DNA of 21,351 bases from CAYPJE01 sp964410945 (GCA_964410945.1 CAYPJE010000047.1:1-21351), one strand, 5' to 3'; positions 14,001 through 21,351 are shown, counted from the first letter of the stretch. Notes: a model not told the origin generated them from the sequence alone. Numbers and translations are program-made.

Positions 14001-17000
14001 TATCGGCGGATTATACGGTAACCGGAGGTACAGCTGATGACAGCGGTGACGATATCGATTTTACCCTTGTTGCGGGGACGGTAACTATCCCCGCTGGTTC
14101 AACCACTGAAACATTTGATGTGACAATTAATGATGATTTGCTCGATGAAGCCGGTGAAACTATAATTGTCACCCTTTCGAATCCGGACAGTGCTGATCTG
14201 GGAGTGATCAGCGAACATATAATAACTATTTCTGACAATGATGATCCTCCAGTAATTCAGTTTACAGCTACCAGCGCAACAGCAGGAGAGGGTGCTGGTA
14301 CTATCAGCATCGGACTTGACTTAAGTGCTGAGTCTGGTCAGGACGCGACGGTCGATTATACCGTTACTGAGATTACCGCCGAGGGTGACGGGACCGATTT
14401 CACCCTGGCCGACGGGACAGCAACCATTTCCGCCGGGGCAACCTCTACCAATATTGCACTGGTAATAGATGAAGATTTTCTCGATGAAGATGACGAAACA
14501 TTATCGCTGACCATATCCTCACCGGTCAATGCATCGCTGGGTGCCAATACGACCTATGATTTGGAAATTACTGATAACGACGATCTACCGGATGTGGCCT
14601 TCAGTACCAATGCAGTGGCAGGAAGCGAGAATGTAACTTCGGTAACAGTCACCATAAATCTCAATGCAGCCTCTGGCCGGATGGTCAGTGTTGATTATTC
14701 CATTGCTGATGTTACCGCCAGTGGCAGCGGTGTCGATTATTCATTTACCGATGGCACCGCTACTTTTGCTGCCGGTGAAACTTCCAAACCGGTTACACTG
14801 ACCATTGTCGACGATGGTTTGGATGAAATAAATGAGACGGCAGTTATAACACTCACTAATCCATCCAATGCCAATATTGGTGGGAATAGTACCTATACCT
14901 ATACGATTTATGATAATGATGATCAACCAACAGTGGCTTTCGCTGTGCTGTCATCTAATGGATTGGAAGCGGTCGATAGTGTTTATCTTGATGTGCAGCT
15001 ATCGGCTGAATCGGGGAAAGATATTAGTGTGGATTATGCCGTAATCGCCGGTGATGCAACCGCCGGAGGTGTTGATTATACCTTGCCCGCCGGAACATTG
15101 AATATTGCCGCCGGATCTACGGCTGAATCTATCCTGGCCGTGATTGTTGATGATTATCTGGTTGAGGATGATGAATATTTTACCGTGGCTTTGAGTACAC
15201 CGACTAATGTTACCATTACCACCACCAATCTTGACGAGCATACTTATACTATCACCAATGATGACAGTCCACCGGCGGATTTCACCGTTGGTTCGGTGGT
15301 GACCGATGGTGGTAATGTCGTCAGTGGCTGGTGGAATGCCGCCAATACATCGGTTACCGTTACCGTACCGATTGAAAATGCCGCCGACTTGAATGGAGGA
15401 GAAGTTCAAATTCTGGCCAAAACGGCCACCGGGGGATACGAAACTGTTGGTGATATTCATTCCATTCTAGTGGGCGAATTAGGTGGTTCGGCTGCCGTCA
15501 TTCTCACTGATACCCAGTTTGAAACCATCTCGTTTATCGATGAGCAGATCGAGGTTTTTCTCAGCGCAACGATCACTGATGCTTATGGTAATTCCACCAC
15601 TGGCACCTACAGTGGGACGACGATCACCGTTGACCGGGGCTTGCCTGATCCGTTCACAGTGGCCGATGCCGATCCAACCGGTGGCAGCATCAACAGCAGG
15701 TACTGGAATAAAACCAATACCGGAGCCACAATCAGTATTCCGTTAGCGGATGACGGAACCCTCACTGGTGGCACAATTCAATTAAAAGGCCGGGTAGGAA
15801 CCAATGGTTTCGTAGACCTGGGAACTCCGGTGACGATCAGCTCCGGGTGGCTGGATAGTGAGGAGAATCTTACACTCAGTGCCGCAGAAATTGAAGGTCT
15901 GACTGATTTCGGTGATAACGAGATTGTCCAATTCTCGGCTACAATTACCGATATAGCCGGGAATGCCCAGGAAGGCACCGCCGGTGATTCAACCTTCTTG
16001 ATCGACCAATCGCCGGCCACCGTTGCCGTCGCTTACAGCCATACCCTGGCATCGGTGGATACGATAGTGGAGATCGAGGCTGTCTTCAACGAAATACTGT
16101 CTTCACCACCATATATTACGGTTGACTATGCCGGGGCCGGGGACGACGAAATCGCCCAGGTGATGACGATCGTGGGCACCGATTCCGCCAACTGGACCTA
16201 TGAGACAACGATTCCATCGGGCGAAGCCAATGATGGTGATGCCGTTATTGAGATTGCTGCTACCGATATCGCCCTGAATGATTCTACCCTGGCCGATACG
16301 ACCCTGGTGATCGACAATACCATACCGAGTTACACTATTGGTTATGAAAATATTACCCAACCGACCCTGGATATGCTGGGTAAAGGCGGGGATGAGGTCG
16401 AAATAACCGTGACCTTTTCCGAACCTGTCAAGACCGGTTTAAGTGCCCCAACCCTGGATGTGCAGTATGCCGATTCCACCGATGATTCGGTGGTCGATAT
16501 TCCCGCCGGTTCCAGTTCCAATGGTGACAGTGTCTGGGTTTTCAATATTACCCTGCCGATTGGCGAGGAGAACTCCGGCGAATTGACCGTGGGATGCACC
16601 GCCAATGATTTGGCGGGTAATGAAGCAATCAACCTGGATATTATTATTTTACCGCCAGCTACTTTATTATTTATGCTTGACAACACCCCCCCGGCCGCCT
16701 TTGCCACCGGTGCCTTTTCGGCTGCTGATGGAAAAATTGTTTCCGGCTGGATCAACAGTACCAATGACAGCATCCAGACCAGTGTACCGACCACCGTCGA
16801 TGATATCGATGGAGAAATCTACCTGGCCTTTGCCATCCCCAGCAAGATGGATACTTCCAGTACCTGGGAGGAAGTGGGTTCGCCGGATATTGTTATTTCA
16901 TCCGGGACGAAAACCGTTTACCGCACCGTGGCTGAAATTTTAACCGCTTTGAATAATGTCACTACTGTTGAGCAGGGCGACACTATCCTGGTACGGGCCC

Positions 17001-19348
17001 GGAAATATGACGAGGCCGGCAACGTCCGCCAGGGAATCGTCAGTGAGGATAAATTAGTCTATGATGTGCTGGGGCCCTCAGTCAGTAATATAATCGAATG
17101 GAACGAAACGAGTCCCGATACGATAATTTCGCAGGATTCTTTGACTTTCAGTTGGGGTGAATTCACTGAACCAACCGCTGTCACTGCCTCAGGTATGGAA
17201 CGCTATGAATGGATCATAACTTATGATGACGGCCTTCCAGGGGCCGATACTCTGGTTGACTTTACATCATCAGGATTGACAACAGCTGCTGACACGGTTC
17301 TGGCTTTAACTCATCTATATCCATATACAATTGCTGTCCGTGCCTGGGATGTGGCTGGGAACGTTTCCAGCGCTAACCTGGTATCCGATCCAATACTGCG
17401 GCTGAATTCCGCTCCAATAATTACTTTGATTGATTCGACCGTAGTTTACGAAGATATCGCTTACTCGGATACCGTTGAATTCAGCGATCTAGATATTGCT
17501 ACGCTGGGTGGTGACGAATTCACGTATACGCTTGAAACCGATCCGGTTTTTCCTGGGAATTCTGCATTGCAGCCGATGATTGATCAAGAAGGAATAATAA
17601 CATTTACACCCACACCGGTCGACACCGGTCTGTACGATTTTACCGTTTACATTGACGATAACTGGGGCTTTACCGATACCCTGGTTTATGTTGTCAATGC
17701 CCTGGCGATAAACGATACACCGGTAGTTGATTTCCGCGACACCTCGGTCGTGATCGTGGAAGACTCCGTGCGGACGATCCAGGTCAATCTGGACCGTTTC
17801 ATCACCGATGAGGACAATGAACTGGCCGATCTGGAATGGTACGGCTATACTATCCTGGATACGGTCGACAATCCCGGGTATCCGCTGGGTGGCTATAACC
17901 CGGAACTGGCGGCGGCTGTCCGCGCCGAAACGCCGGTTTTGAATGCTGTTGCGCCGGCGACCTTCTGGGCAGCCAACCCGAAAGTGGCCATCGATTTTAC
18001 CGTCGTTAACGATTCCAATTATGCCGTTATCACCGCCGATACCAATTATTTCGGCGCGCTGCATCGGCTGATTTTCTATGCCCGTGACCTGGATGGCGCC
18101 ACTGCTCAGGACACAATGATCCTGGATGTGGAATCCCGGAATGATCGACCCCAGTTGACCGCCATTGACGATCAGGAAATTTTTGAAAATGATTCCCTGC
18201 TGATCGACTTCGGCGAATTCGCCTATGATGTGGATGACACGGCCCTGACCTTTACCATTTCAGCATTGACCAATGCTGCATTCATTACTTTCAGCGACAC
18301 CAATTATGTTTCCATTGACCTGGGTGATACAATTGTGATCAAACCGGATGATCTGTGGTCCGCCGAAACCACCATCCGGGTGATTGCCACCGATGATTCC
18401 CAGGCCTCCGACACGGTGGATTTTGCCCTGGATATAATCCGGGTCGATCGTCCCCATCTGACAATAGCATTGATTCAGAACAGCGCCTTCACCAGTCAAC
18501 TGGAAGTGATCGTGAACGATACGATGGAGAAGGCCATCGATTGCCAGGTACTGCTGGAGACCGACCGGATTAATCTGGATACGGTATCAACCCATACCTA
18601 CATCGGGCGAACAACTATCGAACAGGCTCTGGAATTCACTGTTACCGCCTATGCCGAGGCGCTGGTAGGGGATACTACCATCTCCCGGGATGCAGCGGTA
18701 GTGCTGGCTAAGGCCGGCGGTACCTGGTCCGGAGCAAGCCGGGACGGTACTTTCCGGATCAGCGGTGAGCCCGGTGCTGTTGTCAACGATCAGTATATCC
18801 TGGTAGTGGATACGTCCCTGTTTGCCGGTGATGCTCATCAGCTGGCGAAATACCGGATGGGTGCGCTGGGAGTGGAATTTGACCGTCCGCTGGTTGTTAC
18901 CATCGATACCGATGATCCGCAACAGGCGGTTTACCGCAGTACCAACGGCGCGGACTGGGAAGAATTGCCATCGCTGCCTCAGGATGGTGCCGTAGTGGCC
19001 TGGACGGCCAAATCCGGTTACTTCGGATTGGGACCGGCAACCTTGATCGTACCGGAAGAAACGGCCCTTCACCATAACTATCCAAATCCGTTTAATCCAT
19101 CCACGACGATTGTCTACGATCTGGGTTTTTTCAGCGGACCGGATCAGCGGTTGGTGATCAATGTCTACGATATCCTTGGACGCCGGGTACTGACTTTATA
19201 CAACGGCCGTCAATCCATCGGCCAGCATGAGATTCGCTGGGATGGACGCAACGGGCAGGGAGTACCGGTGGCTTCGGGAATTTATTTTGTCCAGATGCGG
19301 GCCGGCCGGGATTTCTATTCAACCCAGAAAGTGATGTTGTTGCGATGA
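11078..19348 (+). CDS. Giant secreted Calx-beta repeat protein with C-terminal sorting-like domain
   Basis: This 2756-residue protein has an N-terminal signal peptide (LLIAFIILFSIVPAFAGG). Residues about 38-1396 form twelve tandem Calx-beta-like repeats of about 110 residues, each opening with 'P-I-F...' and closing with 'TYTI-DNDD', rich in Ca2+-binding-type acidic loops. Residues about 1398-2000 hold Ig-like domains, including two related 'VVSGWW/SRYWN...' copies, 'FSEPVKT' and 'AAFATGAFSAADGKIVSGW'. Then come a fibronectin-like segment (about 2000-2110) and cadherin-like 'P-IT-ID...VYED' segments. From about residue 2661 a terminal domain (NYPNPFNPSTTI, VYDILGRRVLTL, WDGRNGQG, SGIYFVQM) matches the FlgD-like/Por-type sorting domains of FCB bacteria. 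It is probably a Ca2+-stabilised adhesin or matrix protein exported across the outer membrane. Some repeats are similar at the DNA level (GCCGGTAATAC motifs). ATG 11093 is an alternative start. Its stop overlaps the next gene by 4 bp. Confidence 0.93.
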   Translation: MEINNMQKIFCSSNKRSTKHSLLIAFIILFSIVPAFAGGSFSWDIGNATSGTESTAGTVSLTVSMSGIDTYPSEVSVGIAGGTATEGSDYNFSSTTIQFFADGDQTVDFTVLDDVKDEDNQTIIFSLTSLTGGVTISGSSTHTYTITDDDDQPTISFAETSSSDDEQDGTASIAVTLSAASEYSISVNFSVTDGTATVTADYDAFSPTNLTFSPGSTTQYITPSLNEDALDEDAETIELTLSGPTNATLGTNTVHTFSIIDNDATPTIAFTSGSSSGNEGSLTADVQIGLSAVSGRDVSVNYSVNGSSTATGSGTDFTLGSGSKTIPAGQQYATIQITDINTDALYEADETVIIDLASPTNATLGGQTQFTFTIINTTALPVIQFTGTSSNGAENLSPATIEISSTQSGLDASIDYTVTGTATGGGQDYTLANGTATVTASSTTTDITIPIVNDLLDEVNETIILTLSNPSNATLGTNNEHTYTINDNDNEPTVGFSVTSSSVAEDAGTVSLTIGISAASGKNVSVDYVVSGGTATITDDYTYTAGTATITAGNTSTTISLDVVDDTVDEEDSETIIIQLSGESNATLDLAADEYTLSILDNDASPIIDFNLTASSGSEATSPASLTIDLSTASNRNVTVDYSATGGTATGADYTLVDGTATITAGNTSTTVDIDITNDDLDENNETIVVTLSDPSNASLGTDFTHTYTINDEDPQPSISFAVATGNGAESSSPVTITINLSDVSGLDASVGYTVTGITATGSGTDFTLADGTATISAGGSSTTLSLLITDDNIDENNETLSIEISSPSNATLGATTTYTYTINDNDDPPEIDFSVPTVSTSEGEGSLTWSLRLSAEAGLDASVDYTVVGGTATGSGGDYTLADGTATITAGNTSTNLTLNLNDDSLDERDETVVIVLTDPVNSTIGTNDTLTVTITDNDNPVKVAFQSASSTAPEGTSPHAVTVELSAISDLEVSADYTVTGGTADDSGDDIDFTLVAGTVTIPAGSTTETFDVTINDDLLDEAGETIIVTLSNPDSADLGVISEHIITISDNDDPPVIQFTATSATAGEGAGTISIGLDLSAESGQDATVDYTVTEITAEGDGTDFTLADGTATISAGATSTNIALVIDEDFLDEDDETLSLTISSPVNASLGANTTYDLEITDNDDLPDVAFSTNAVAGSENVTSVTVTINLNAASGRMVSVDYSIADVTASGSGVDYSFTDGTATFAAGETSKPVTLTIVDDGLDEINETAVITLTNPSNANIGGNSTYTYTIYDNDDQPTVAFAVLSSNGLEAVDSVYLDVQLSAESGKDISVDYAVIAGDATAGGVDYTLPAGTLNIAAGSTAESILAVIVDDYLVEDDEYFTVALSTPTNVTITTTNLDEHTYTITNDDSPPADFTVGSVVTDGGNVVSGWWNAANTSVTVTVPIENAADLNGGEVQILAKTATGGYETVGDIHSILVGELGGSAAVILTDTQFETISFIDEQIEVFLSATITDAYGNSTTGTYSGTTITVDRGLPDPFTVADADPTGGSINSRYWNKTNTGATISIPLADDGTLTGGTIQLKGRVGTNGFVDLGTPVTISSGWLDSEENLTLSAAEIEGLTDFGDNEIVQFSATITDIAGNAQEGTAGDSTFLIDQSPATVAVAYSHTLASVDTIVEIEAVFNEILSSPPYITVDYAGAGDDEIAQVMTIVGTDSANWTYETTIPSGEANDGDAVIEIAATDIALNDSTLADTTLVIDNTIPSYTIGYENITQPTLDMLGKGGDEVEITVTFSEPVKTGLSAPTLDVQYADSTDDSVVDIPAGSSSNGDSVWVFNITLPIGEENSGELTVGCTANDLAGNEAINLDIIILPPATLLFMLDNTPPAAFATGAFSAADGKIVSGWINSTNDSIQTSVPTTVDDIDGEIYLAFAIPSKMDTSSTWEEVGSPDIVISSGTKTVYRTVAEILTALNNVTTVEQGDTILVRARKYDEAGNVRQGIVSEDKLVYDVLGPSVSNIIEWNETSPDTIISQDSLTFSWGEFTEPTAVTASGMERYEWIITYDDGLPGADTLVDFTSSGLTTAADTVLALTHLYPYTIAVRAWDVAGNVSSANLVSDPILRLNSAPIITLIDSTVVYEDIAYSDTVEFSDLDIATLGGDEFTYTLETDPVFPGNSALQPMIDQEGIITFTPTPVDTGLYDFTVYIDDNWGFTDTLVYVVNALAINDTPVVDFRDTSVVIVEDSVRTIQVNLDRFITDEDNELADLEWYGYTILDTVDNPGYPLGGYNPELAAAVRAETPVLNAVAPATFWAANPKVAIDFTVVNDSNYAVITADTNYFGALHRLIFYARDLDGATAQDTMILDVESRNDRPQLTAIDDQEIFENDSLLIDFGEFAYDVDDTALTFTISALTNAAFITFSDTNYVSIDLGDTIVIKPDDLWSAETTIRVIATDDSQASDTVDFALDIIRVDRPHLTIALIQNSAFTSQLEVIVNDTMEKAIDCQVLLETDRINLDTVSTHTYIGRTTIEQALEFTVTAYAEALVGDTTISRDAAVVLAKAGGTWSGASRDGTFRISGEPGAVVNDQYILVVDTSLFAGDAHQLAKYRMGALGVEFDRPLVVTIDTDDPQQAVYRSTNGADWEELPSLPQDGAVVAWTAKSGYFGLGPATLIVPEETALHHNYPNPFNPSTTIVYDLGFFSGPDQRLVINVYDILGRRVLTLYNGRQSIGQHEIRWDGRNGQGVPVASGIYFVQMRAGRDFYSTQKVMLLR
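11192..15266 (+). repeat. Twelve tandem Calx-beta coding repeats
   Basis: About 330-345 bp units are delimited by the codons for DNDD-P or DND-P. Repeats five, six and eight share close DNA blocks (for example ACGGCCGGTAATAC with few changes), suggesting recombination between units. Within repeat five the string ACGGCCACCATCACTG occurs twice within about 40 bp (near 12677 and 12716), a local slippage duplication. Confidence 0.8.
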
Positions 19349-20004
19349 AGTATTTACAACAAACAGCAATTTTACTATTAGGTATTTTCCTTGTTTTGAC
19401 TGGTTGCCGCAAGACCTATGAGGCTACCGAATATGAGATATCTGTTTATGCCTGGGATCAGTATGAAGCCGGCGATTATCTGGAATCATATACCTGGTTC
19501 AAGGAGGCAGTGGTCGTCGACTCCAGTTATATGGATGGCTATAATGGCCTGGGCTGGTCCCTTGGTCAGTTATCCGAATTGGATAGCAGCATTTACTATT
19601 TTACGGCGGGTCTCATTTATAAACAGCCGGTAGATGTCGAGGCTAATATTCAGCACGAAATCTGGGCCGGATTGGCCTTTGCCCATCAGGCGGCGGGGAA
19701 TGATTCCCTGGCCGTCATTTATGGCGATTCGTTGATCGCTGAAATATCGGATATTGGTATTTCCGATGAAGCAACCTGGACCTTCAGCCATGATGAGAAT
19801 CTGAATGAACTGGATGTGCAACTGACGGTGGCGGTAGCCAATTATAACCTGGCCAACTATGGTACCTGTCTGGAGCATATTCAGAATCTTTTGATTGCAT
19901 TAGGCGAGACTACAACCCTTACAGCCGATACGGCTACGGTTAAGGGCCATCAGACCATAGCTGCCAAACTGGAAGAAATCCGCGATCTGCTGGCAGCTCC
20001 GTGA
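19345..20004 (+). CDS. TPR-like lipoprotein
   Basis: This 219-residue protein has a lipobox LTGC with Cys21 after a hydrophobic signal (AILLLGIFLVLTG), so it should be a lipoprotein. The mature part contains tetratricopeptide-like pairs of helices: 'AWDQYEAGDYLESYTWFKEAVVVDSSYMDGYNGLGWSLGQLSELDSSIYYF' (given here only as residues about 36-86), 'AGLAFAHQAAGNDSLAVIYGDSLI' (about 108-131), and later 'LTVAVANYNLANYGTCLEHIQNLL'. TPR lipoproteins usually scaffold protein complexes. The ATG overlaps the stop of the giant gene (ATGA), which implies translational coupling, so a role in export, assembly or anchoring of the giant protein is plausible but unproven. Confidence 0.75.
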   Translation: MKYLQQTAILLLGIFLVLTGCRKTYEATEYEISVYAWDQYEAGDYLESYTWFKEAVVVDSSYMDGYNGLGWSLGQLSELDSSIYYFTAGLIYKQPVDVEANIQHEIWAGLAFAHQAAGNDSLAVIYGDSLIAEISDIGISDEATWTFSHDENLNELDVQLTVAVANYNLANYGTCLEHIQNLLIALGETTTLTADTATVKGHQTIAAKLEEIRDLLAAP

Positions 20005-20018
20005 TCTATTGATGATTT

Positions 20019-20471
20019 ATGGATCATAACCATTGGATGGAGCAGGCTCTCAGGGAAGCTCAGAGGGCCTATGAACTTGGTGAAGTACCGATCGGCGCGA
20101 TTATAATTAAGGACAATTCTATCCTCGGACGGGGATATAACCAGACCGAAAGCCTGAACGATCCCACTGCCCATGCGGAAGTATTGGCTATTACCGCAGC
20201 GGCTAATACATTGAATGATTGGCGGTTAAAGGATTGCATCCTCTATGTAACCAAGGAACCCTGTCCCATGTGTGCCGGAGCCATCATAAATTCACGTCTC
20301 AAGCAGGTTGTATTCGGCTGTTACGATGAAGAGAAGGGGTGTTGCGGGTCATTATACCAGTTATGTGGTGATCCCCGTTTTGGGATCAAAACGGCGGTTA
20401 AAGGCGGAGTACTGGAAAAACCATGTATCGGAATAATTCAGGACTTTTTCCTGAACCGCCGCAAGTCGTAA
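20019..20471 (+). CDS. tadA: tRNA-specific adenosine deaminase
   Basis: This 150-residue cytidine/deoxycytidylate-type deaminase converts A34 of tRNA-Arg(ACG) to inosine. The zinc and catalytic residues are visible: HAEV with His52 and the proton-shuttling Glu54, and PCPMC with Cys82 and Cys85. The N-terminus MDHNHWMEQALREAQRAYELGEVPIGAII and the tail (FF-NRRK) are typical, as is the length. Its substrate gene tRNA-Arg(ACG) is at 7948-8021. It begins 14 bp after the TPR lipoprotein, so it is probably the last gene of the surface operon, an odd partner for a housekeeping enzyme. ATG 20019 gives a full-length protein; there is no strong Shine-Dalgarno. Confidence 0.95.
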   Translation: MDHNHWMEQALREAQRAYELGEVPIGAIIIKDNSILGRGYNQTESLNDPTAHAEVLAITAAANTLNDWRLKDCILYVTKEPCPMCAGAIINSRLKQVVFGCYDEEKGCCGSLYQLCGDPRFGIKTAVKGGVLEKPCIGIIQDFFLNRRKS

Positions 20472-20563
20472 CTTCCGCCCGCTGTTTGATAGCAGGGTAG
20501 AAGAGTTTCAAGAAATCCTCTTTTACTTTTATCTTGAAAACTTTTATCTTTGATCTTGTTTAT
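20472..20563. other. Spacer between tadA and tRNA-Ser(CGA)
   Basis: No gene. There is a weak imperfect hairpin GAAGAG...CTCTTTT near 20500-20526 that might terminate the tadA transcript, but the stem is short. The tRNA promoter is not obvious. Confidence 0.4.
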
Positions 20564-20651
20564 GGAGAGGTGGCGGAGCCTGGCTGAACGCACCGCACTC
20601 GAAATGCGGCATACCCTATGGGTATCGGGGGTTCGAATCCCTCCCTCTCCG
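20564..20651 (+). tRNA. tRNA-Ser(CGA)
   Basis: This is an 88-nt class II tRNA. Acceptor GGAGAGG pairs with CCTCTCC, with discriminator G73. The anticodon stem CCGCA/TGCGG encloses CTCGAAA, giving anticodon CGA, which reads UCG. The variable arm is ATACCC...GGGTAT, and the T-arm is GGGGG-TTCGAAT-CCCTC-like. CCA is not encoded. As at tRNA-Ser(UGA), its last 16 nt are the start of a tandem repeat unit. Confidence 0.94.
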
Positions 20652-20655
20652 CAAT

Positions 20656-20878
20656 TTGATTTATATGTTAGTAAAAATTGTGATCATTATATTTGTTATA
20701 CAGGGAGTGCACCAATCCGGAATTACATTTGAACCAACCTAGTACTGGCAGGGAATGTTCAACAAAACACTACAGACCTTTTGGTATATTATAAACCGAA
20801 GTAATTGGAAGGAGAGATGAAGTTCTTAAAGGTGTAAAGTATTGGAAATCAGTAGCTGGCGGAAATACAATAAATTGA
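20656..20878 (+). pseudogene. Decayed GIY-YIG nuclease, copy 1
   Basis: In one frame the DNA encodes FDLYVSKNCDHYICYTGSAP and on to RNYI then a stop, matching the YYVYVIES...FRYTG start of the intact GIY-YIG protein. After that stop and a frame change near 20757, it encodes STKHYRPFGIL, a stop, then TEVIGRRDEVLKGVKYWKSV followed by AGGN. This aligns with STKHYSPFRIIYQEEV...REKYLKSCAGRK of the intact copy. There are thus at least two internal stops and one frameshift. The active-site Glu region reads KGVKYWKS instead of KREKYLKS, so the residue itself is lost. There is no plausible functional product. Confidence 0.78.
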
Positions 20879-20896
20879 ATTATCCTACCGGGGGTT

Positions 20897-20932
20897 CCCT
20901 GCCCGCGTGACTGCGTCAGCGGTCAGGCGGGG
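20897..20932. repeat. T-loop palindrome, serine CGA locus copy 1
   Basis: A 36-nt insert differing from the serine-UGA-locus insert at only three positions (10, 11 and 18 of 36). With the flanking TT and AA the outer stem TTCCCTGCC/GGCGGGGAA forms; the inner TGAC-TGC-GTCA hairpin is kept. Confidence 0.88.
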
Positions 20933-21229
20933 AATCCCTCCCTCTCCGCAATTTGATTTATATGTTAGTAAAAATTGTGATCATTATATTTGTTATACAG
21001 GGAGTGCACCAATCCGGAATTACATTTGAACCAACCTAGTACTGGCAGGGAATGTTCAACAAAACACTACAGACCTTTTGGTATATTATAAACCGAAGTA
21101 ATTGGAAGGAGAGATGAAGTTCTTAAAGGTGTAAAGTATTGGAAATCAGTAGCTGGCGGAAATACAATAAATTGAATTATCCTACCGGGGGTTCCCTGCC
21201 CGCGTGACTGCGTCAGCGGTCAGGCGGGG
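20933..21229 (+). repeat. tRNA-Ser(CGA)/GIY-YIG tandem unit, copy 2 (297 bp)
   Basis: A direct repeat identical to copy 1 as far as I can read, ending with the palindrome at 21194-21229. It is followed by the terminal 17-nt tRNA 3' end at 21230-21246 (AATCCCTCCCTCTCCGC). The spacing of the three tRNA-end copies is exactly 297 bp. Confidence 0.92.
20953..21175 (+). pseudogene. Decayed GIY-YIG nuclease, copy 2
   Basis: Same sequence, stops and frameshift as copy 1, displaced by 297 bp. The identity of two dead copies means the duplication happened after the gene decayed, or that the copies are homogenised, or that one is an assembly artefact. Confidence 0.76.
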
Positions 21230-21246
21230 AATCCCTCCCTCTCCGC
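21194..21246. repeat. T-loop palindrome copy 2 and terminal tRNA-end repeat (CGA locus)
   Basis: The palindrome at 21194-21229 is followed by the last tRNA 3' end copy, 21230-21246. As at the UGA locus, another unrelated palindrome begins within a few bases. Confidence 0.85.
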
Positions 21247-21351
21247 TCGACTACGCTGTGTAACAGCGTAGGAGAACGCGTCGTAGTCCCGATGTGTCAG
21301 GACGAAGACGGTAGTACAGAATATAACTAAGCTTCGTCGCAGCAAGCTCGA
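21247..21351. other. Palindromic sequence at window end
   Basis: No gene is seen. A perfect hairpin CTACGCTGT-GTA-ACAGCGTAG lies at 21251-21271, and GACTACG (21249-21255) can pair instead with CGTAGTC (21282-21288). Further on GTCC...GGAC and AGCTT...AAGCT stems are possible. It looks like another dispersed palindrome type. Confidence 0.65.

Larger units (their letters stand above)
20636..20932 (+). repeat. tRNA-Ser(CGA)/GIY-YIG tandem unit, copy 1 (297 bp)
   Basis: The unit has the same architecture as the 303-bp units: it starts with the tRNA 3' end from the T-loop (AATCCCTCCCTCTCCGC), contains a GIY-YIG-like (here decayed) gene, then a short tRNA-like stretch (TACCGGGGGTTC) and the 36-nt palindrome at 20897-20932. 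The tRNA pieces match the local serine-CGA tRNA, not the serine-UGA tRNA. Confidence 0.92.

Noticed and set aside
12361..19412. Many minus-strand ORFs opposite the giant gene
   Set aside because: They arise from the repetitive, stop-poor antisense of Calx-beta coding sequence, and I see no recognisable protein motifs in them.
20550..20732. A 60-aa gene covering tRNA-Ser(CGA)
   Set aside because: It is the tRNA read as protein, joined to the first part of the decayed GIY-YIG gene.

Overview
The window looks like a piece of a mid-GC, diderm bacterial chromosome, most likely an uncultured lineage of the FCB group (Marinimicrobia, KSB1 or Calditrichaeota-like). The reasons are the C-terminal FlgD/Por-type sorting-like domain of the giant protein (NYPNPFNPSTTI... 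GxYF...), an outer-membrane barrel-like neighbour, lipoproteins with lipoboxes, and weak Shine-Dalgarno signals. This placement is inference; there is no rRNA gene to confirm it. A run of exactly 100 N shows that this is scaffolded draft or metagenome sequence.

Layout. Positions 1-2879 (minus strand) hold a two-gene transport operon: an Nramp-related transporter, then a GltS-like Na+/glutamate symporter cut by the window edge. At 3131-3824, tRNA-Ser(UGA) is followed by two identical 303-bp tandem units. Each unit encodes an 86-aa GIY-YIG nuclease and ends in a copy of the tRNA 3' end interrupted by a palindrome. At 3825-4163 there is palindrome-rich spacer. At 4164-7244 come a small two-CXXCH lipoprotein, gltX, and a TolB/CsgG-like exported protein. 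At 7342-8052 are tRNA-Gln(CUG), tRNA-Glu(CUC), a 132-bp repeat array built from the 5' end of tRNA-Arg, then intact tRNA-Arg(ACG) and a strong terminator. glnS is at 8228-9922. At 10124-20471 lies an apparent operon: an Asp/Glu/Tyr-rich outer-membrane protein, a 2756-aa Calx-beta surface protein, a TPR-like lipoprotein, and tadA. At 20564-21246, tRNA-Ser(CGA) is followed by two identical 297-bp units carrying a decayed version of the same GIY-YIG gene and the same palindrome.

How the genes fit together. There is a translation theme: GluRS, GlnRS, tRNA-Glu and tRNA-Gln are neighbours, and TadA is the enzyme expected to convert A34 of the tRNA-Arg(ACG) found here to inosine. The large operon looks like a cell-surface system: a Ca2+-binding repeat protein with a terminal sorting domain, a barrel protein with an acidic extension, and a lipoprotein.

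The most unusual content is the recurring association of tRNA fragments, palindromes and tandem duplication at three of the five tRNA genes. At the two serine tRNAs the same GIY-YIG element recurs, intact at one and dead at the other, with the same 36-nt palindrome at the same point of the T-loop and with tRNA 3' ends matching the local tRNA. This looks like a tRNA-3'-end-associated mobile or self-propagating element family and is the best candidate for an undescribed system.
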